Under the pieces are notes generated by a model. That model did not search any database, had not been told where the DNA came from, and worked only from the letters and a program-made list of their open reading frames with translations. Position numbers and translations under genes: made by a program. DNA of 64,000 bases from Sva-07 sp963698435 (GTDB taxonomy: Bacteria > Actinomycetota > Acidimicrobiia > Acidimicrobiales > Ilumatobacteraceae). This document shows positions 55,039-64,000 of this stretch, piece by piece. Location of the stretch: assembly GCA_963698435.1 (NCBI GenBank), contig CAVOQV010000018.1, positions 558,001 to 622,000 on the forward strand, in the 5' to 3' direction. Positions within the stretch are counted from its first letter, which is position 1; each line of letters starts with the position of its first letter.

Positions 55039-55680
55039 TCACACGAGGTCGCGGGGGCCGTGGAGCCAGGCCTCGACGAATTCGGCTCGGCGCTGGTTCC
55101 ACTCCTCGACGGTGATCCCGTATCGGATGTGGTCCTCCCACGTCCCGTTGATTTCCAGGTAGCGCTGGGCGATGCCCTCGTCGCGGATGGCGAGCTTCTC
55201 CATGACCCGCCGGCTGCGCTCGTTGCGCGGCACGATGCAGATCTCCAGCCGATGCAGGGACAGCTGCTCGAATCCGAACTGCATCACGACGGCCACCGCC
55301 TCGGCGACATAGGCGTTGCCGGCGTGGCGCTGGTCGATCCAATAGCCGATCGTCCCCGACTGCATGGCTCCTCGCACGACGTTGTTGAGGTTGACCTCGC
55401 CGGCGACGTGTTGATCGACGAACAGCCCGAACTGGTAGGCGGTGCCCGCCCCGCGGTCGCGGTCGCGCTGCTGACAGCGCGCGGCGAAGGCACTGCGATC
55501 GGTGACGGGGTCGGGCTGCTGCAACGGCCGGCTCGGCTCCCACACCGTCAGCCAGTCGGCGTTGCGACGGCGGACCTCGCTCCACGTTCGGAAGTCGTTC
55601 GCGGCCAGCGGGCGCAGCATCACGCGCCGCCCGTAGAGCCGCACCGGTGACGCGGATCGAGATGGATGCCGCAATGCCAT
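55039..55680 (-). CDS. GNAT N-acetyltransferase, RimJ/RimL type
   Basis: A 213-residue acetyltransferase, resembling ribosomal protein alanine N-acetyltransferases. It has the opening LRPLAANDFRTWSEVRRRN, the central IGYWIDQRHAGNAYVAEAV acetyl-CoA loop (a variant of the R/Q-x-x-G-x-G/A motif) near residue 105, and SLHRLEICIVPRNERSRRVMEKL near 140. ATG 55680 overlaps the stop of the Ppx/GppA-like gene by one base, indicating coupling. The target protein or small molecule is not known. Confidence 0.88.
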   Translation of the reverse strand: MALRHPSRSASPVRLYGRRVMLRPLAANDFRTWSEVRRRNADWLTVWEPSRPLQQPDPVTDRSAFAARCQQRDRDRGAGTAYQFGLFVDQHVAGEVNLNNVVRGAMQSGTIGYWIDQRHAGNAYVAEAVAVVMQFGFEQLSLHRLEICIVPRNERSRRVMEKLAIRDEGIAQRYLEINGTWEDHIRYGITVEEWNQRRAEFVEAWLHGPRDLV

Positions 55681-56198
55681 CAGCTGGTCTCCGCTGCTGT
55701 CGTCGATCTCGGTGCATCGGTGGCGATCCGAACCGCACGCAGGTCGAGGCGTCGCATGATCCCCAGTATCACGCAACACGTGGCGACGATCGACTCGGCG
55801 TGGTCAACGTGGAGGCCGGGGTTGTGTCGGCGGTCGACGACGGGTTCCAGCGCAAGGGTGCGGAACACCTCGTCGGCGTCTGCACGCAGGAGTTCGTACC
55901 CGTCGGGGACGAGGTCGGTGCCGATCTCGACGCGGGCCATTGCATTCGCGTGTGGACCGGTCAGGACGACGGCCGGCGCTGTCGCGATCGTGGGCTGCTC
56001 GATGATCAGGTCGTCGAGATGGTCGTGGAGAAGCCCCAGGGCATTGGTGAGGTCAGCGGGTGGGGGAGGGTCGCCGCCTCGCAGCGGTCCAGCGAGCAGG
56101 GTGAGCGGCCCGACCGGCACGGTGTGGACGTCGCCACCTGCCTGGTGCACGATCAGTGCGCGATCGCGGATCTCGATCGTCAGGGTGCCCGGGGTCAT
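55680..56198 (-). CDS. Short Ppx/GppA-like protein
   Basis: A 172-residue protein whose middle and end resemble part of the Ppx/GppA exopolyphosphatase family (VGPLTLLAGPLRGGDPPPPADL near residue 27, then HNPGLHVDHAESIVATCCVIL near 130). It lacks the N-terminal phosphate-binding and catalytic motifs of full-length family members (about 300 residues). It overlaps DUF501 by four bases, and DUF501-ppx is a common actinobacterial pair, which supports the assignment. It may be a non-catalytic or strongly reduced descendant. Confidence in the family is moderate. Confidence 0.6.
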   Translation of the reverse strand: MTPGTLTIEIRDRALIVHQAGGDVHTVPVGPLTLLAGPLRGGDPPPPADLTNALGLLHDHLDDLIIEQPTIATAPAVVLTGPHANAMARVEIGTDLVPDGYELLRADADEVFRTLALEPVVDRRHNPGLHVDHAESIVATCCVILGIMRRLDLRAVRIATDAPRSTTAAETS

Positions 56199-56650
56199 GG
56201 CTGCTCGGCGGCGACCGCACAGTCGAGATGGTCGAGGGTCCATCGACCCACGGGGTCGTCGCCGCCCGCGAGCAGATACGCGAGATGAGCGTGCAGGCAC
56301 TTGACGCCGACGCGGGTTCCGCCGACGCCGCCCGAGGGTCGGGGGCCGTGGTGGTCAGCGCTGATCGCGGTGTCACGCTCGGCGGCGTAGCGGGCGTGCA
56401 ATGCCGTCAGTTCGTCGGGGTCGATCGCTGCTTCGGCGGCCTTGACCCCGCCAGCCGCTTCGAGGCGGCTCACCTGTCGGACCAGATCGGATCCGACGAG
56501 GTAGAACCGCGTGGGCATGGGCGTGCCGTCGTCGAGGAACGGTTCGTTGCAGACGACGAGCGGATCACCCGATTCGTCTCGGACAGCCACCTCGAACGCT
56601 CCAGCCGGCTCGCGCCCGAGCAGTTCGGCGACGCGAGCGCGGTCGTCCAT
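56195..56650 (-). CDS. DUF501 family protein
   Basis: A 151-residue protein typical of DUF501: VAELLGREPAGAFEVAVR at the start, LDDGTPMPTRFYLVG near 42, VSRLEAAGGVKAAEA, and the C-terminal block GPRPSGGVGGTRVGVKCLHAH near 107. In actinobacteria it usually lies between ftsB and ppx; here ppx follows but enolase and ftsB are absent. Its biochemical role is unknown. It begins where the CoxG gene ends. Confidence 0.9.
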   Translation of the reverse strand: MDDRARVAELLGREPAGAFEVAVRDESGDPLVVCNEPFLDDGTPMPTRFYLVGSDLVRQVSRLEAAGGVKAAEAAIDPDELTALHARYAAERDTAISADHHGPRPSGGVGGTRVGVKCLHAHLAYLLAGGDDPVGRWTLDHLDCAVAAEQP

Positions 56651-57336
56651 CAGCCCCGTCGACGACGCACGAGGAGCAGCACCACCACGATGGCGATCAG
56701 GGCGGGAACGATGCGCTTGATCAGCGACGAGCCACCCACCTCCATCAGGTCGATCGGTTCGGTGGCGGGACCCTCGATCCTGCGAACCTGGGTCGGCGCA
56801 GCGACGCCGGCCTCGGTCGCCGGCGTCGCCTGGTCCGACCCGGGCGCCGGCGATGACGTGTCGGGTGTGGTGGCGCCGACGCCTTGTTCGTCGATCATCT
56901 CGTTGAGGTTGTCGGCGAACTGGGCCATCAGCTTCGAGCTGACATCGCCCATGATGCCGCGACCGAACTGGGCCACCTTGCCGGTGATGTGGAGGTCGGT
57001 CGTGACGGCCACGCGGGTGCTGGTGGGCGACAGGCTCTCGGCCTGCGCGGTGATCTCGGCGGAGGCGTTCCCCCGGCCGCCGGTGTCCCGTCCGACGCCT
57101 TTGAGCACGGCGCGGTAGTTCTCGTCGTCGCGCTCGAGGAAGTGCGCTTCTCCCTTGAACTGGCTGCTGATCGCTCCGAGCTTGACCTTGACCACACCAC
57201 GGTAGGTGTCACCTTCGACCTCTTGGAGTTCGGCTCCGGGGAGGCATGGCGCGATGCGCTCGACGTCGGTGATCAGCGGCCACGCCTCCTCGATCGGACG
57301 GTTGACCGTGAATTCGTTGATCAGTTGCTCTGCCAT
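56650..57336 (-). CDS. coxG: CoxG/SRPBCC-family protein
   Basis: A 228-residue protein with an N-terminal START/SRPBCC domain (INEFTVNRPIEEAWPLITDVE, LPGAELQEVEGDTYRG, VKLGAISSQFKGEAHF). It resembles CO dehydrogenase subunit G, which anchors or recruits CO dehydrogenase to the membrane. A Thr/Ala/Pro linker and a C-terminal helix (IVPALIAIVVVLLLVRRRR) anchor it in the membrane. It overlaps the molybdopterin cytidylyltransferase-like gene by 16 bases. The neighbouring maturation genes support a Mo-hydroxylase role. Confidence 0.88.
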   Translation of the reverse strand: MAEQLINEFTVNRPIEEAWPLITDVERIAPCLPGAELQEVEGDTYRGVVKVKLGAISSQFKGEAHFLERDDENYRAVLKGVGRDTGGRGNASAEITAQAESLSPTSTRVAVTTDLHITGKVAQFGRGIMGDVSSKLMAQFADNLNEMIDEQGVGATTPDTSSPAPGSDQATPATEAGVAAPTQVRRIEGPATEPIDLMEVGGSSLIKRIVPALIAIVVVLLLVRRRRG

Positions 57337-57998
57337 CGGCGAAGGTCCTCTGTGGTGTCGATGTCGGCGGGTGAACCAGCGCACGCTACTTCACGAACGA
57401 GTTCCGGACGAACGCGCATGAGTGCCCGAGCTCCCTCGTCGCCGGTTGTCGGCAGCAGGTCCCACACCTCGGCGTCGAGCTTCACCGGGTTCGCCCGACG
57501 TTGGCCGTAGGTGGCGACAGCGATCGGACCCTTCGCCTCGGCCACGGCCCGCCAGGCCGACGGATCGACGAAGGGTTGGTCGCCGAGGCCGACGACGACG
57601 GCGGTCGCCCCGAGCGCTCGTGCGGCGTCGATCCCGGCACGCAGGGAGGTGATCTGGCCGTCACGCCACCTCGGGTTGTGATGGAGGGTGACGGCATCGG
57701 TGAGGTGCGGTGGCACGACGTCAGCGACCGCGCCGGTGACGACGACCACCGGGCCGATTCCTGCAGCCAGCGCGCTGTCGAGTGAACGTTCGATGACGGT
57801 GATTCCGCCATGTTCGGCGATCTTCGCGGACAATTTGTGAACATCGCCGTGGAATCGTGATCCGGCGCCGGCTGCGAGCATGACGACGACGCAGCCGTCG
57901 GGTATCACCCCAGCGTGCGAGCCAGATTCCGGCGTCGGCGTCGAGGGCATACCTGCAGTCTGGCCGACGACACCTCGCCATTTTGGTGACGGTTGCAT
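57321..57998 (-). CDS. Molybdenum cofactor cytidylyltransferase-like (MocA/MobA family)
   Basis: A 225-residue nucleotidyltransferase predicted to convert Mo-molybdopterin to its cytosine dinucleotide for xanthine or CO dehydrogenase-type enzymes. The NTP loop is VVMLAAGAGSRFHGDVHKLSA near residue 38, the mid-motif GLGDQPFVDPSAW near 136, and YGQRRANPVKL near 165. ATG 57950 is an alternative start. It precedes coxG, overlapping it by 16 bases. MobA-type GMP transfer is a less likely alternative given the CoxG/CoxD/CoxE context. Confidence 0.85.
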   Translation of the reverse strand: MQPSPKWRGVVGQTAGMPSTPTPESGSHAGVIPDGCVVVMLAAGAGSRFHGDVHKLSAKIAEHGGITVIERSLDSALAAGIGPVVVVTGAVADVVPPHLTDAVTLHHNPRWRDGQITSLRAGIDAARALGATAVVVGLGDQPFVDPSAWRAVAEAKGPIAVATYGQRRANPVKLDAEVWDLLPTTGDEGARALMRVRPELVREVACAGSPADIDTTEDLRRWQSN

Positions 57999-58090
57999 GA
58001 CGAAAACTTGACGTCCGCGGGTCAGTGTTGCGGTTTCGTGACGATATGTTGCTCGTTCGTCACGGCGAAGCGCCGTGTGGGAACCACCTC

Positions 58091-58813
58091 ATGAGCGCAT
58101 CAGACTTCACCTTCGCCCGACCGCACCTGCCCCGTGATCGCCAACGATCCACGTTGGGGTCCGCAGTCCGCGCCGCCCTGCTCGGCATCGCCGTCACGGC
58201 AGCGACGGTCGTCGGCACCCTTACGGTCGCCGACGACACCGCCTCCGCGGTTTCCGGGCCGCTGGCGACCAACGCCATGGCCCCGGTCGTCACGACGTCG
58301 GCCGCGCAGGCGCTCGAGAGCTTCGACCTGTGGACCGCCACGAACGACCCCGCCGCCTACCGTTCCTTCGTCTGGTTTCGCACCCAGACTGCTCAGTACG
58401 CCGCGAGCGAGCTGGGCTACCCGCAGGCGGACATGGTCGAAGCATGGGCAGCCACGCCGGTCGAACATCAGCGTGCCGTGCTCGCTGCGATGACGCAGGT
58501 GGGTGTGCCCTATCGCACCAACACGAGCCAGGAGGGCGTTGGGTTCGACTGTTCCGGACTGACCACCTACGCCTGGGCGCGGGCCGGGGTCCAGCTCACC
58601 CGTCAGTCGAGCGCGCAGATCCGAGAAGCGGCTCCGCTCGACCGCACGGTCGCGAAGGCGGGCGATCTCGTGCAGTATCCGGGTCACGTGATGATGTACC
58701 TCGGCGTCGGCGATGCCGTCATCCACTCGGTGATGAGCGGTCGCACCGTCGAGCTCGACACGATCAACACGCGCCGCGCCAATTCCGTTCGCTTCGGCGA
58801 CCCGACGGTCTGA
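58091..58813 (+). CDS. NlpC/P60-family cell wall hydrolase
   Basis: A 240-residue secreted endopeptidase. It has a membrane-spanning signal segment (AALLGIAVTAATVVGTLTVA), then a spacer, and the C-terminal NlpC/P60 domain with the catalytic Cys in GFDCSGLTTYAWARAG near residue 153 and His in PGHVMMYLGV near 198. It cleaves D-gamma-glutamyl-diaminopimelate-type bonds by family. ATG 58091 directly follows a divergent promoter region. Upstream extension to 58025 is possible but less family-like. It interrupts the Mo-hydroxylase maturation genes. Confidence 0.88.
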   Translation: MSASDFTFARPHLPRDRQRSTLGSAVRAALLGIAVTAATVVGTLTVADDTASAVSGPLATNAMAPVVTTSAAQALESFDLWTATNDPAAYRSFVWFRTQTAQYAASELGYPQADMVEAWAATPVEHQRAVLAAMTQVGVPYRTNTSQEGVGFDCSGLTTYAWARAGVQLTRQSSAQIREAAPLDRTVAKAGDLVQYPGHVMMYLGVGDAVIHSVMSGRTVELDTINTRRANSVRFGDPTV

Positions 58814-58849
58814 GGCCCGACCGCCGCTGAGCCGGCGGGGGAGTCATCG

Positions 58850-58966
58850 TGCGATGAGCGAGGTGGCCGGATCCGGCGGTTTCGCTCATCGGTGTGGTGT
58901 GGTTCGGTGTTGCGATGAGCGAGGTGGCCGGATCCGGCGGTTTCGCTCATCGGTGTGGTGTGGTTC
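58850..58966. repeat. Tandem 56-bp repeat, two copies
   Basis: A 56-base unit occurs at 58850-58905 and 58911-58966, identical as far as I can read, with a 61-base period. Each unit contains a hairpin with 9-bp arms GATGAGCGA and TCGCTCATC, and a palindrome GCCGGATCCGGC inside. They follow the NlpC/P60 stop and may serve as its terminator. Confidence 0.85.
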
Positions 58967-59016
58967 ATCGGTGAGCGTCGGCCTCGATCATTTGCGCTGT
59001 CGAGTGCGGTGAACCC

Positions 59017-59835
59017 CTAGGAGTGGATGGCTCCCTCGCCGTCTTTGAGGGAGGGGACGTTCCGGCCGGTGCGCCGGGCGATGATCTCGGCGCAGATCGA
59101 CACAGCGGTCTCCTCGGGTGTCCGCGCTCCGATGTCGAGCCCGATCGGTGACATCAACCGGTCGAGTTGTTCGCTGGTGACACCGGCGTCGACGAGACGT
59201 TCGGTCCGCCGCTCGTGCGTCGAGCGGCTTCCCATCACCCCGATGTAGCCGACCCGGGTGGCGAGAGCGCCTCGGACTGCGGGCACGTCGAACTTCGGGT
59301 CGTGGGTCAGAATGCACACGGCGTCGCGGGGGCCGAGTTGACCACCGTGTTCGTCGAAGACCGGGGTGGGCCAGGTGACCTTGACCTCGTCGGCCATGGG
59401 GAACCGTCGCCGGGTGGCGAAGACCTCGCGGGCGTCGCACACCACGACGCGGTAGCCGAGCACCTTGGCGACCCGGGCGAGGGCCGCCGTGAAGTCGACG
59501 GCTCCGAAGATCCACATCTGCGGAGGCGGCGCGTGCGATTCCACGAAGACCCGAACGGTGGGCTGGTCGATCAGGTCCTCTGGCGTGGTCTGTCCGAGCG
59601 GTCCGTAGTTGCGGACGCCGGATTGGGCCGCTTCCAGTTCGGCGAGGGCGTCACGGGCGACCACCCTGTCGAGTTCGGGGTGACCGAGCGTCCCCAGGGG
59701 CGGGCGGTCGGGCTCGACGATCAACTTGGCGCCGACGTTCGGTCCGTCGATCACGGTCGCCAGCGCGACAGGGCTCTCGGCTCGCAGCAGCGCCGCATAC
59801 CGCTCGAACAGAGAGCTGTCATCGGATGCGGTCAC
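59017..59835 (-). CDS. XdhC family protein, C-terminal (Rossmann) part
   Basis: A 272-residue protein of the XdhC/CoxI family, which delivers and sulfurates the Mo cofactor for Mo-hydroxylases. The NAD-like Rossmann part shows MWIFGAVDFTAALARVAKVLG near 110 (the usual GAG-H is changed to FGAVD), VCDAREVFATRRRFP, and ILTHDPKFDVPAVRGAL near 190, YIGVMGSRSTHERR near 210. GTG 59835 overlaps the stop of the short XdhC_CoxI-domain gene (GTGA). The two adjoining genes together equal one normal XdhC. Confidence 0.88.
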   Translation of the reverse strand: MTASDDSSLFERYAALLRAESPVALATVIDGPNVGAKLIVEPDRPPLGTLGHPELDRVVARDALAELEAAQSGVRNYGPLGQTTPEDLIDQPTVRVFVESHAPPPQMWIFGAVDFTAALARVAKVLGYRVVVCDAREVFATRRRFPMADEVKVTWPTPVFDEHGGQLGPRDAVCILTHDPKFDVPAVRGALATRVGYIGVMGSRSTHERRTERLVDAGVTSEQLDRLMSPIGLDIGARTPEETAVSICAEIIARRTGRNVPSLKDGEGAIHS

Positions 59836-60164
59836 CAGTCGAGTTCCTCGATGTACAGGTGGATCGTGCCGCCGCAGGTGAGGCCGACGGCGAACGCTTC
59901 GTCGTCGGAGTAGCCGAAGGTGATCACGCCGGGCTCGCGTTCGCCGGCGAGGATCGACAATGCCTCGGCGACGACGGCGCCTTCGACGCAACCACCGCTG
60001 ACGCTGCCGGCCACCTCGCCGTCATCGGTCACGGCCATTGCCGCGCCCGGGTCGCGCGGTCCTGAACCTTCGATGTCGACCACGCGTGCGAGTGCGATGC
60101 GGTGTCCGGCGCCTCGCCAGCGGTCGATGTCGTCGAGCAGATCGTGCATGTCAAGCTCCTCCAT
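59832..60164 (-). CDS. XdhC_CoxI-domain protein, N-terminal part
   Basis: A 110-residue protein corresponding to the N-terminal XdhC_CoxI domain: HRIALARVVDIEGSGPRDPG near 22, DDGEVAGSVSGGCVEGAV near 46, and FGYSDDEAFAVGLTCGG near 82. The cysteine pair SGGCVEG and LTCGGT could bind the molybdenum cofactor. It is coupled by overlap to the C-terminal XdhC gene. The split is a normal alternative arrangement in actinobacteria and not a frameshift. Confidence 0.88.
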   Translation of the reverse strand: MEELDMHDLLDDIDRWRGAGHRIALARVVDIEGSGPRDPGAAMAVTDDGEVAGSVSGGCVEGAVVAEALSILAGEREPGVITFGYSDDEAFAVGLTCGGTIHLYIEELDW

Positions 60165-60200
60165 CCTCGCGCTCGGTCGACGGGTTGCACATCGCTGCGC

Positions 60201-61386
60201 TCACCCCTCGCCGATCACTCGGGTCAGTTCCTCCATGGCGGCCACCGAGTGACCCTCCACGAAACGGTCAACATAGGGCAGGGCCGCCGCCATTCCCCGT
60301 GCCAGCGGTGCGTAGCCGGGTGTCACCTTGAGCGGGTTGACCCAGACCAGTCGATGGGTGACGCGCTGGAGTCGTTCCATCTCGGCGCCGAGTTCGTCGG
60401 GATCGCCGCGGTCCCATCCGTCGGACAGGATCACGACGATCGAGTTGCGGGCGAGGCCCCGTACGCCCCACTGATCGTTGAACTGTCGCAGACCGCTGCC
60501 GAGCCGGGTGCCGCCGCTCCAGTCGCTGACGCGTTCGCCGGCGGCGCGCACGGCGATGTCGGGGTCGCGGCTCGTGAGTTCACCGCGTGATCCGGGTGAG
60601 TCGTGTGCCGAGCGTGAATGCCTCGACCTTCTGTCGGCCGGCGACCGCGGCATGGACGAATCGCAGGAGCGCCCGGGCGTACGGCTCCATCGATCCGCTC
60701 ACGTCGAGCAGCAACACGAGTCGTCGCAACCGCGGTGTCGCTGCGAGGTGGTGGCGTTCGATCGGTTCGCCGCCGGCGCGGATGGCGGACCGGACGGTCC
60801 GGCGGATGTCGGGCATCGAGGTGCGCCGTGTCGTGGGGCCGCGCCGCAGCGAGGCGCGCGGAGCGCCGACCAGACGGAGATGGCTCATCAGCTCCTGTGC
60901 CTGGGCGAGTTCGTCGGGGGAGTAGTCGGCGAAGTCCTTGTGGCGCAGGATCTCCGTCGTGGAGAACCGCAGCTCGATCACCTCGTCGTCGGTGCGCTCG
61001 GTGTCGTCGTTGCCGTCGGTGGACTCGTCGTCGGTGTCGACGGCGATCGTGATCGACAACGGCTCGTCCACGTCGTCGACTCCACCGTCGGATCGACGTC
61101 CTTCGAAGAACACCGCGAACGCGCGGTCGTAGAGGGCGATGTCCTCCACCCGGCGCACGAGCGTGGAGCGGCCGACCCAGTAGGTGGTGTCCCGGTCGTC
61201 GAGCCCGGTGGCGCAGAGGGCGGCGGCGAACGTGTGGGTGCAGCTGGTCGGCACGCTCAGGCCCAGACCGCGCAGGATCTGGGTGAACGCGACGGCGATG
61301 TCGGCGGGCGTTGCTGCCGCGTGGCCAGATGCAGCCGGACCCGCTGGAGTTGCCGGCCCCACTGCGACGTTGCCCGGTCCGGTCAC
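60201..61386 (-). CDS. coxE: CoxE-like von Willebrand factor A protein, frameshifted
   Basis: A VWA-domain partner of the MoxR-type ATPase CoxD, needed for CO dehydrogenase Cu/Mo/S cluster maturation. An acidic N-terminal half is followed by the VWA fold with the metal-binding motif VLLLDVSGSMEPYARALLRF near residue 225. As read, the frame stops at 60580 (268 residues) just after TLGTRLTRITR. One base out of frame the VWA domain goes on (RDPDIAVRAAGERVSDWSGG, then VVILSDGWDRGDP) to 60201. One inserted base near 60582 restores a 394-residue protein. It starts over the end of coxD. Confidence 0.8.
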
Positions 61387-62330
61387 GCGTCGTCGATGGT
61401 GAGCTGGCCGGGAGCCTCGCGGTGGGCTCGTCCGGCGGCGATTGCCTGCTGCACGAGATCGGCGACGCCATGCTGCTCGACGCGCTGGTTGTCCTCGCGG
61501 TATTTCACGACGGTGCCGAGTGTGTTGGCCACCACGTGCTGGTCGAGTTGCGTTGCGCCGAGTCGACCGAGCGCCGTTGCCCAGTCGATGGTCTCGGCGA
61601 CACCCGGCGGCTTGTACAGCGACAGGCCGCGCAGGGCCTCGACGGCGCCGGCGACCTGACGGGCGAGCTCGACATCGATCTCCGGGACGCGGAGCTTGAC
61701 GATCGCCACCTCTCGGTCGAACCCGGGATGCTCGACCCAGTGGTACAGGCAGCGGCGTTTGAGCGCGTCGTGGACGTCGCGGGTTCGATTCGAGGTGAGG
61801 ATCACGATCGGGGGCCGGTCGGCGCGGAAGACACCGACCTCGGGGATGGTGATCTGGAAGTCGGAGAGCACTTCGAGCAGGTACGCCTCGAACTCGTCGT
61901 CGGCGCGGTCGATCTCGTCGATCAGCAAGACGGGCGGCGGACCCTCGACGGGTTCGATCGCTCGCAACAGTGCCCGTTTGATCAGAAATCGCTCGCCGTA
62001 GAGCTCGGCCTCGAGTTCGTCGGCGGTGCGGGTCGTCGACTCACCGGTCGCCTCGGTCGCACGCAGGTGCAGCAGCTGGCGGGCGTAGTCCCAGTCGTAC
62101 ACCGCCTGCGACACGTCGATGCCTTCGTAGCACTGCAACCGGATCAGCTGGCCGCCGGTCGCTGCTGCCAGTGTCTTGGCCAACTCGGTCTTGCCGACCC
62201 CTGCCTCACCCTCGAGCAGCAGCGGACGATGCAGCGTCATCGCGAGGAACACCGCCGTCGAGATCCCGTCGTCGGGGAGGTAGCCGTGGCGTGAAAGCGC
62301 ACCGGCGACGGTGTCGGGAGTCATCGCCAT
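61383..62330 (-). CDS. coxD: MoxR-family AAA+ ATPase (CoxD-like)
   Basis: A 315-residue AAA+ ATPase. Walker A is LLEGEAGVGKTELAKTLA near residue 40, Walker B PPVLLIDEIDRADDEFEAYL near 128, sensor 1 VILTSNRTRDVHDALKRRC near 165. It resembles the ATPase that works with CoxE to assemble the Cu-S-Mo site of CO dehydrogenase. ATG 62330 is used; ATG 62324 is possible. The stop overlaps coxE. Confidence 0.9.
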   Translation of the reverse strand: MAMTPDTVAGALSRHGYLPDDGISTAVFLAMTLHRPLLLEGEAGVGKTELAKTLAAATGGQLIRLQCYEGIDVSQAVYDWDYARQLLHLRATEATGESTTRTADELEAELYGERFLIKRALLRAIEPVEGPPPVLLIDEIDRADDEFEAYLLEVLSDFQITIPEVGVFRADRPPIVILTSNRTRDVHDALKRRCLYHWVEHPGFDREVAIVKLRVPEIDVELARQVAGAVEALRGLSLYKPPGVAETIDWATALGRLGATQLDQHVVANTLGTVVKYREDNQRVEQHGVADLVQQAIAAGRAHREAPGQLTIDDA

Positions 62331-62394
62331 GACGCTACCGGAGGGCCACCTGTGACGTCCGCTCCGTCGCTCAGGGCGCAAACCCGGGCATCAT

Positions 62395-64000
<1,606 letters not shown>

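Noticed and set aside
58000..58090. A c-di-AMP (ydaO-type) riboswitch before the NlpC/P60 gene
   Set aside because: The gap is too short and the expected conserved cores are not seen.
59017..60164. The split xdhC as another frameshift
   Set aside because: Both halves have proper ends and the junction is a normal GTGA overlap; separate genes for the two domains are common.

Overview
The window looks like ordinary chromosome from a high-GC Gram-positive bacterium, most likely an actinomycete-class organism related to Acidimicrobiia (Ilumatobacter-like). This is inferred from the GC-rich codon use with many GTG starts, a mycothiol-dependent maleylpyruvate isomerase family gene, DUF501 beside a Ppx/GppA-type gene, a single-membrane cell envelope (L,D-transpeptidase, sortase, LPxTG surface protein, NlpC/P60) and aerobic Mo-hydroxylase maturation genes. 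No species is claimed. No rRNA, CRISPR, prophage or complete insertion sequence is visible; there is one tRNA, tRNA-Ala(CGC).

Layout. 0.1-5.5 kb: L,D-transpeptidase, GalT, a PAP2-family membrane protein, a thiamine-diphosphate enzyme and a hotdog thioesterase. 5.5-10.6 kb: TldD/TldE protease pair, PHP phosphoesterase, UppP and a SAF-domain protein. 10.7-16.4 kb: FmdB-like zinc ribbon, GalU, a glycolipid-binding-family protein, then molybdenum cofactor genes (glp/moeA, moaA, moaC) with a mycothiol-dependent enzyme between them. 16.5-23.2 kb: a small membrane protein, tRNA-Ala, and a roughly 1,900-residue secreted LPxTG protein with DUF11 and SdrD-B repeats. 23.4-30.4 kb: a metal-flavoured group (TPCP-type P-ATPase with hemerythrin domain, VIT1-like transporter, Haem_bd protein) around a FtsX/LolD-type ABC exporter. 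30.5-35.8 kb: methyltransferase, sortase, DUF4397 surface protein, M1 aminopeptidase. 35.8-41.4 kb: PfkB kinase and phosphohexomutase, a decayed REP-associated transposase flanked by palindromes, then upp-add and queF. 41.4-46.8 kb: a complete BMP-type nucleoside ABC importer. 47-50.3 kb: SGNH hydrolase, two enoyl-CoA hydratases and an unknown gene. 50.3-54.4 kb: MoxR ATPase plus a fused DUF58-transglutaminase protein. 54.7-57 kb: small basic protein, GNAT, short Ppx/GppA, DUF501. 56.6-62.3 kb: Mo-hydroxylase (CO dehydrogenase type) maturation genes coxG, mocA-like, split xdhC, coxE, coxD, interrupted by an NlpC/P60 gene. The window ends inside a GlgX-type debranching enzyme.

How the genes work together: Moco biosynthesis (12.7-16.4 kb) and Mo-hydroxylase maturation (56.6-62.3 kb) imply an aerobic CO dehydrogenase-like or xanthine dehydrogenase-like enzyme encoded elsewhere. 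The BMP importer, adenosine deaminase, uracil phosphoribosyltransferase and PfkB kinase form a nucleoside uptake and salvage theme. Sortase, DUF4397 protein and the LPxTG protein form a surface-anchoring theme.

A striking feature is the number of genes whose conserved sequence continues across a single-base frame break: near 15.17, 17.08, 22.30, 22.65, 30.00 and 60.58 kb, and possibly 25.24 kb. Most simply these are assembly or sequencing indels, so the affected genes should be read in their repaired form.
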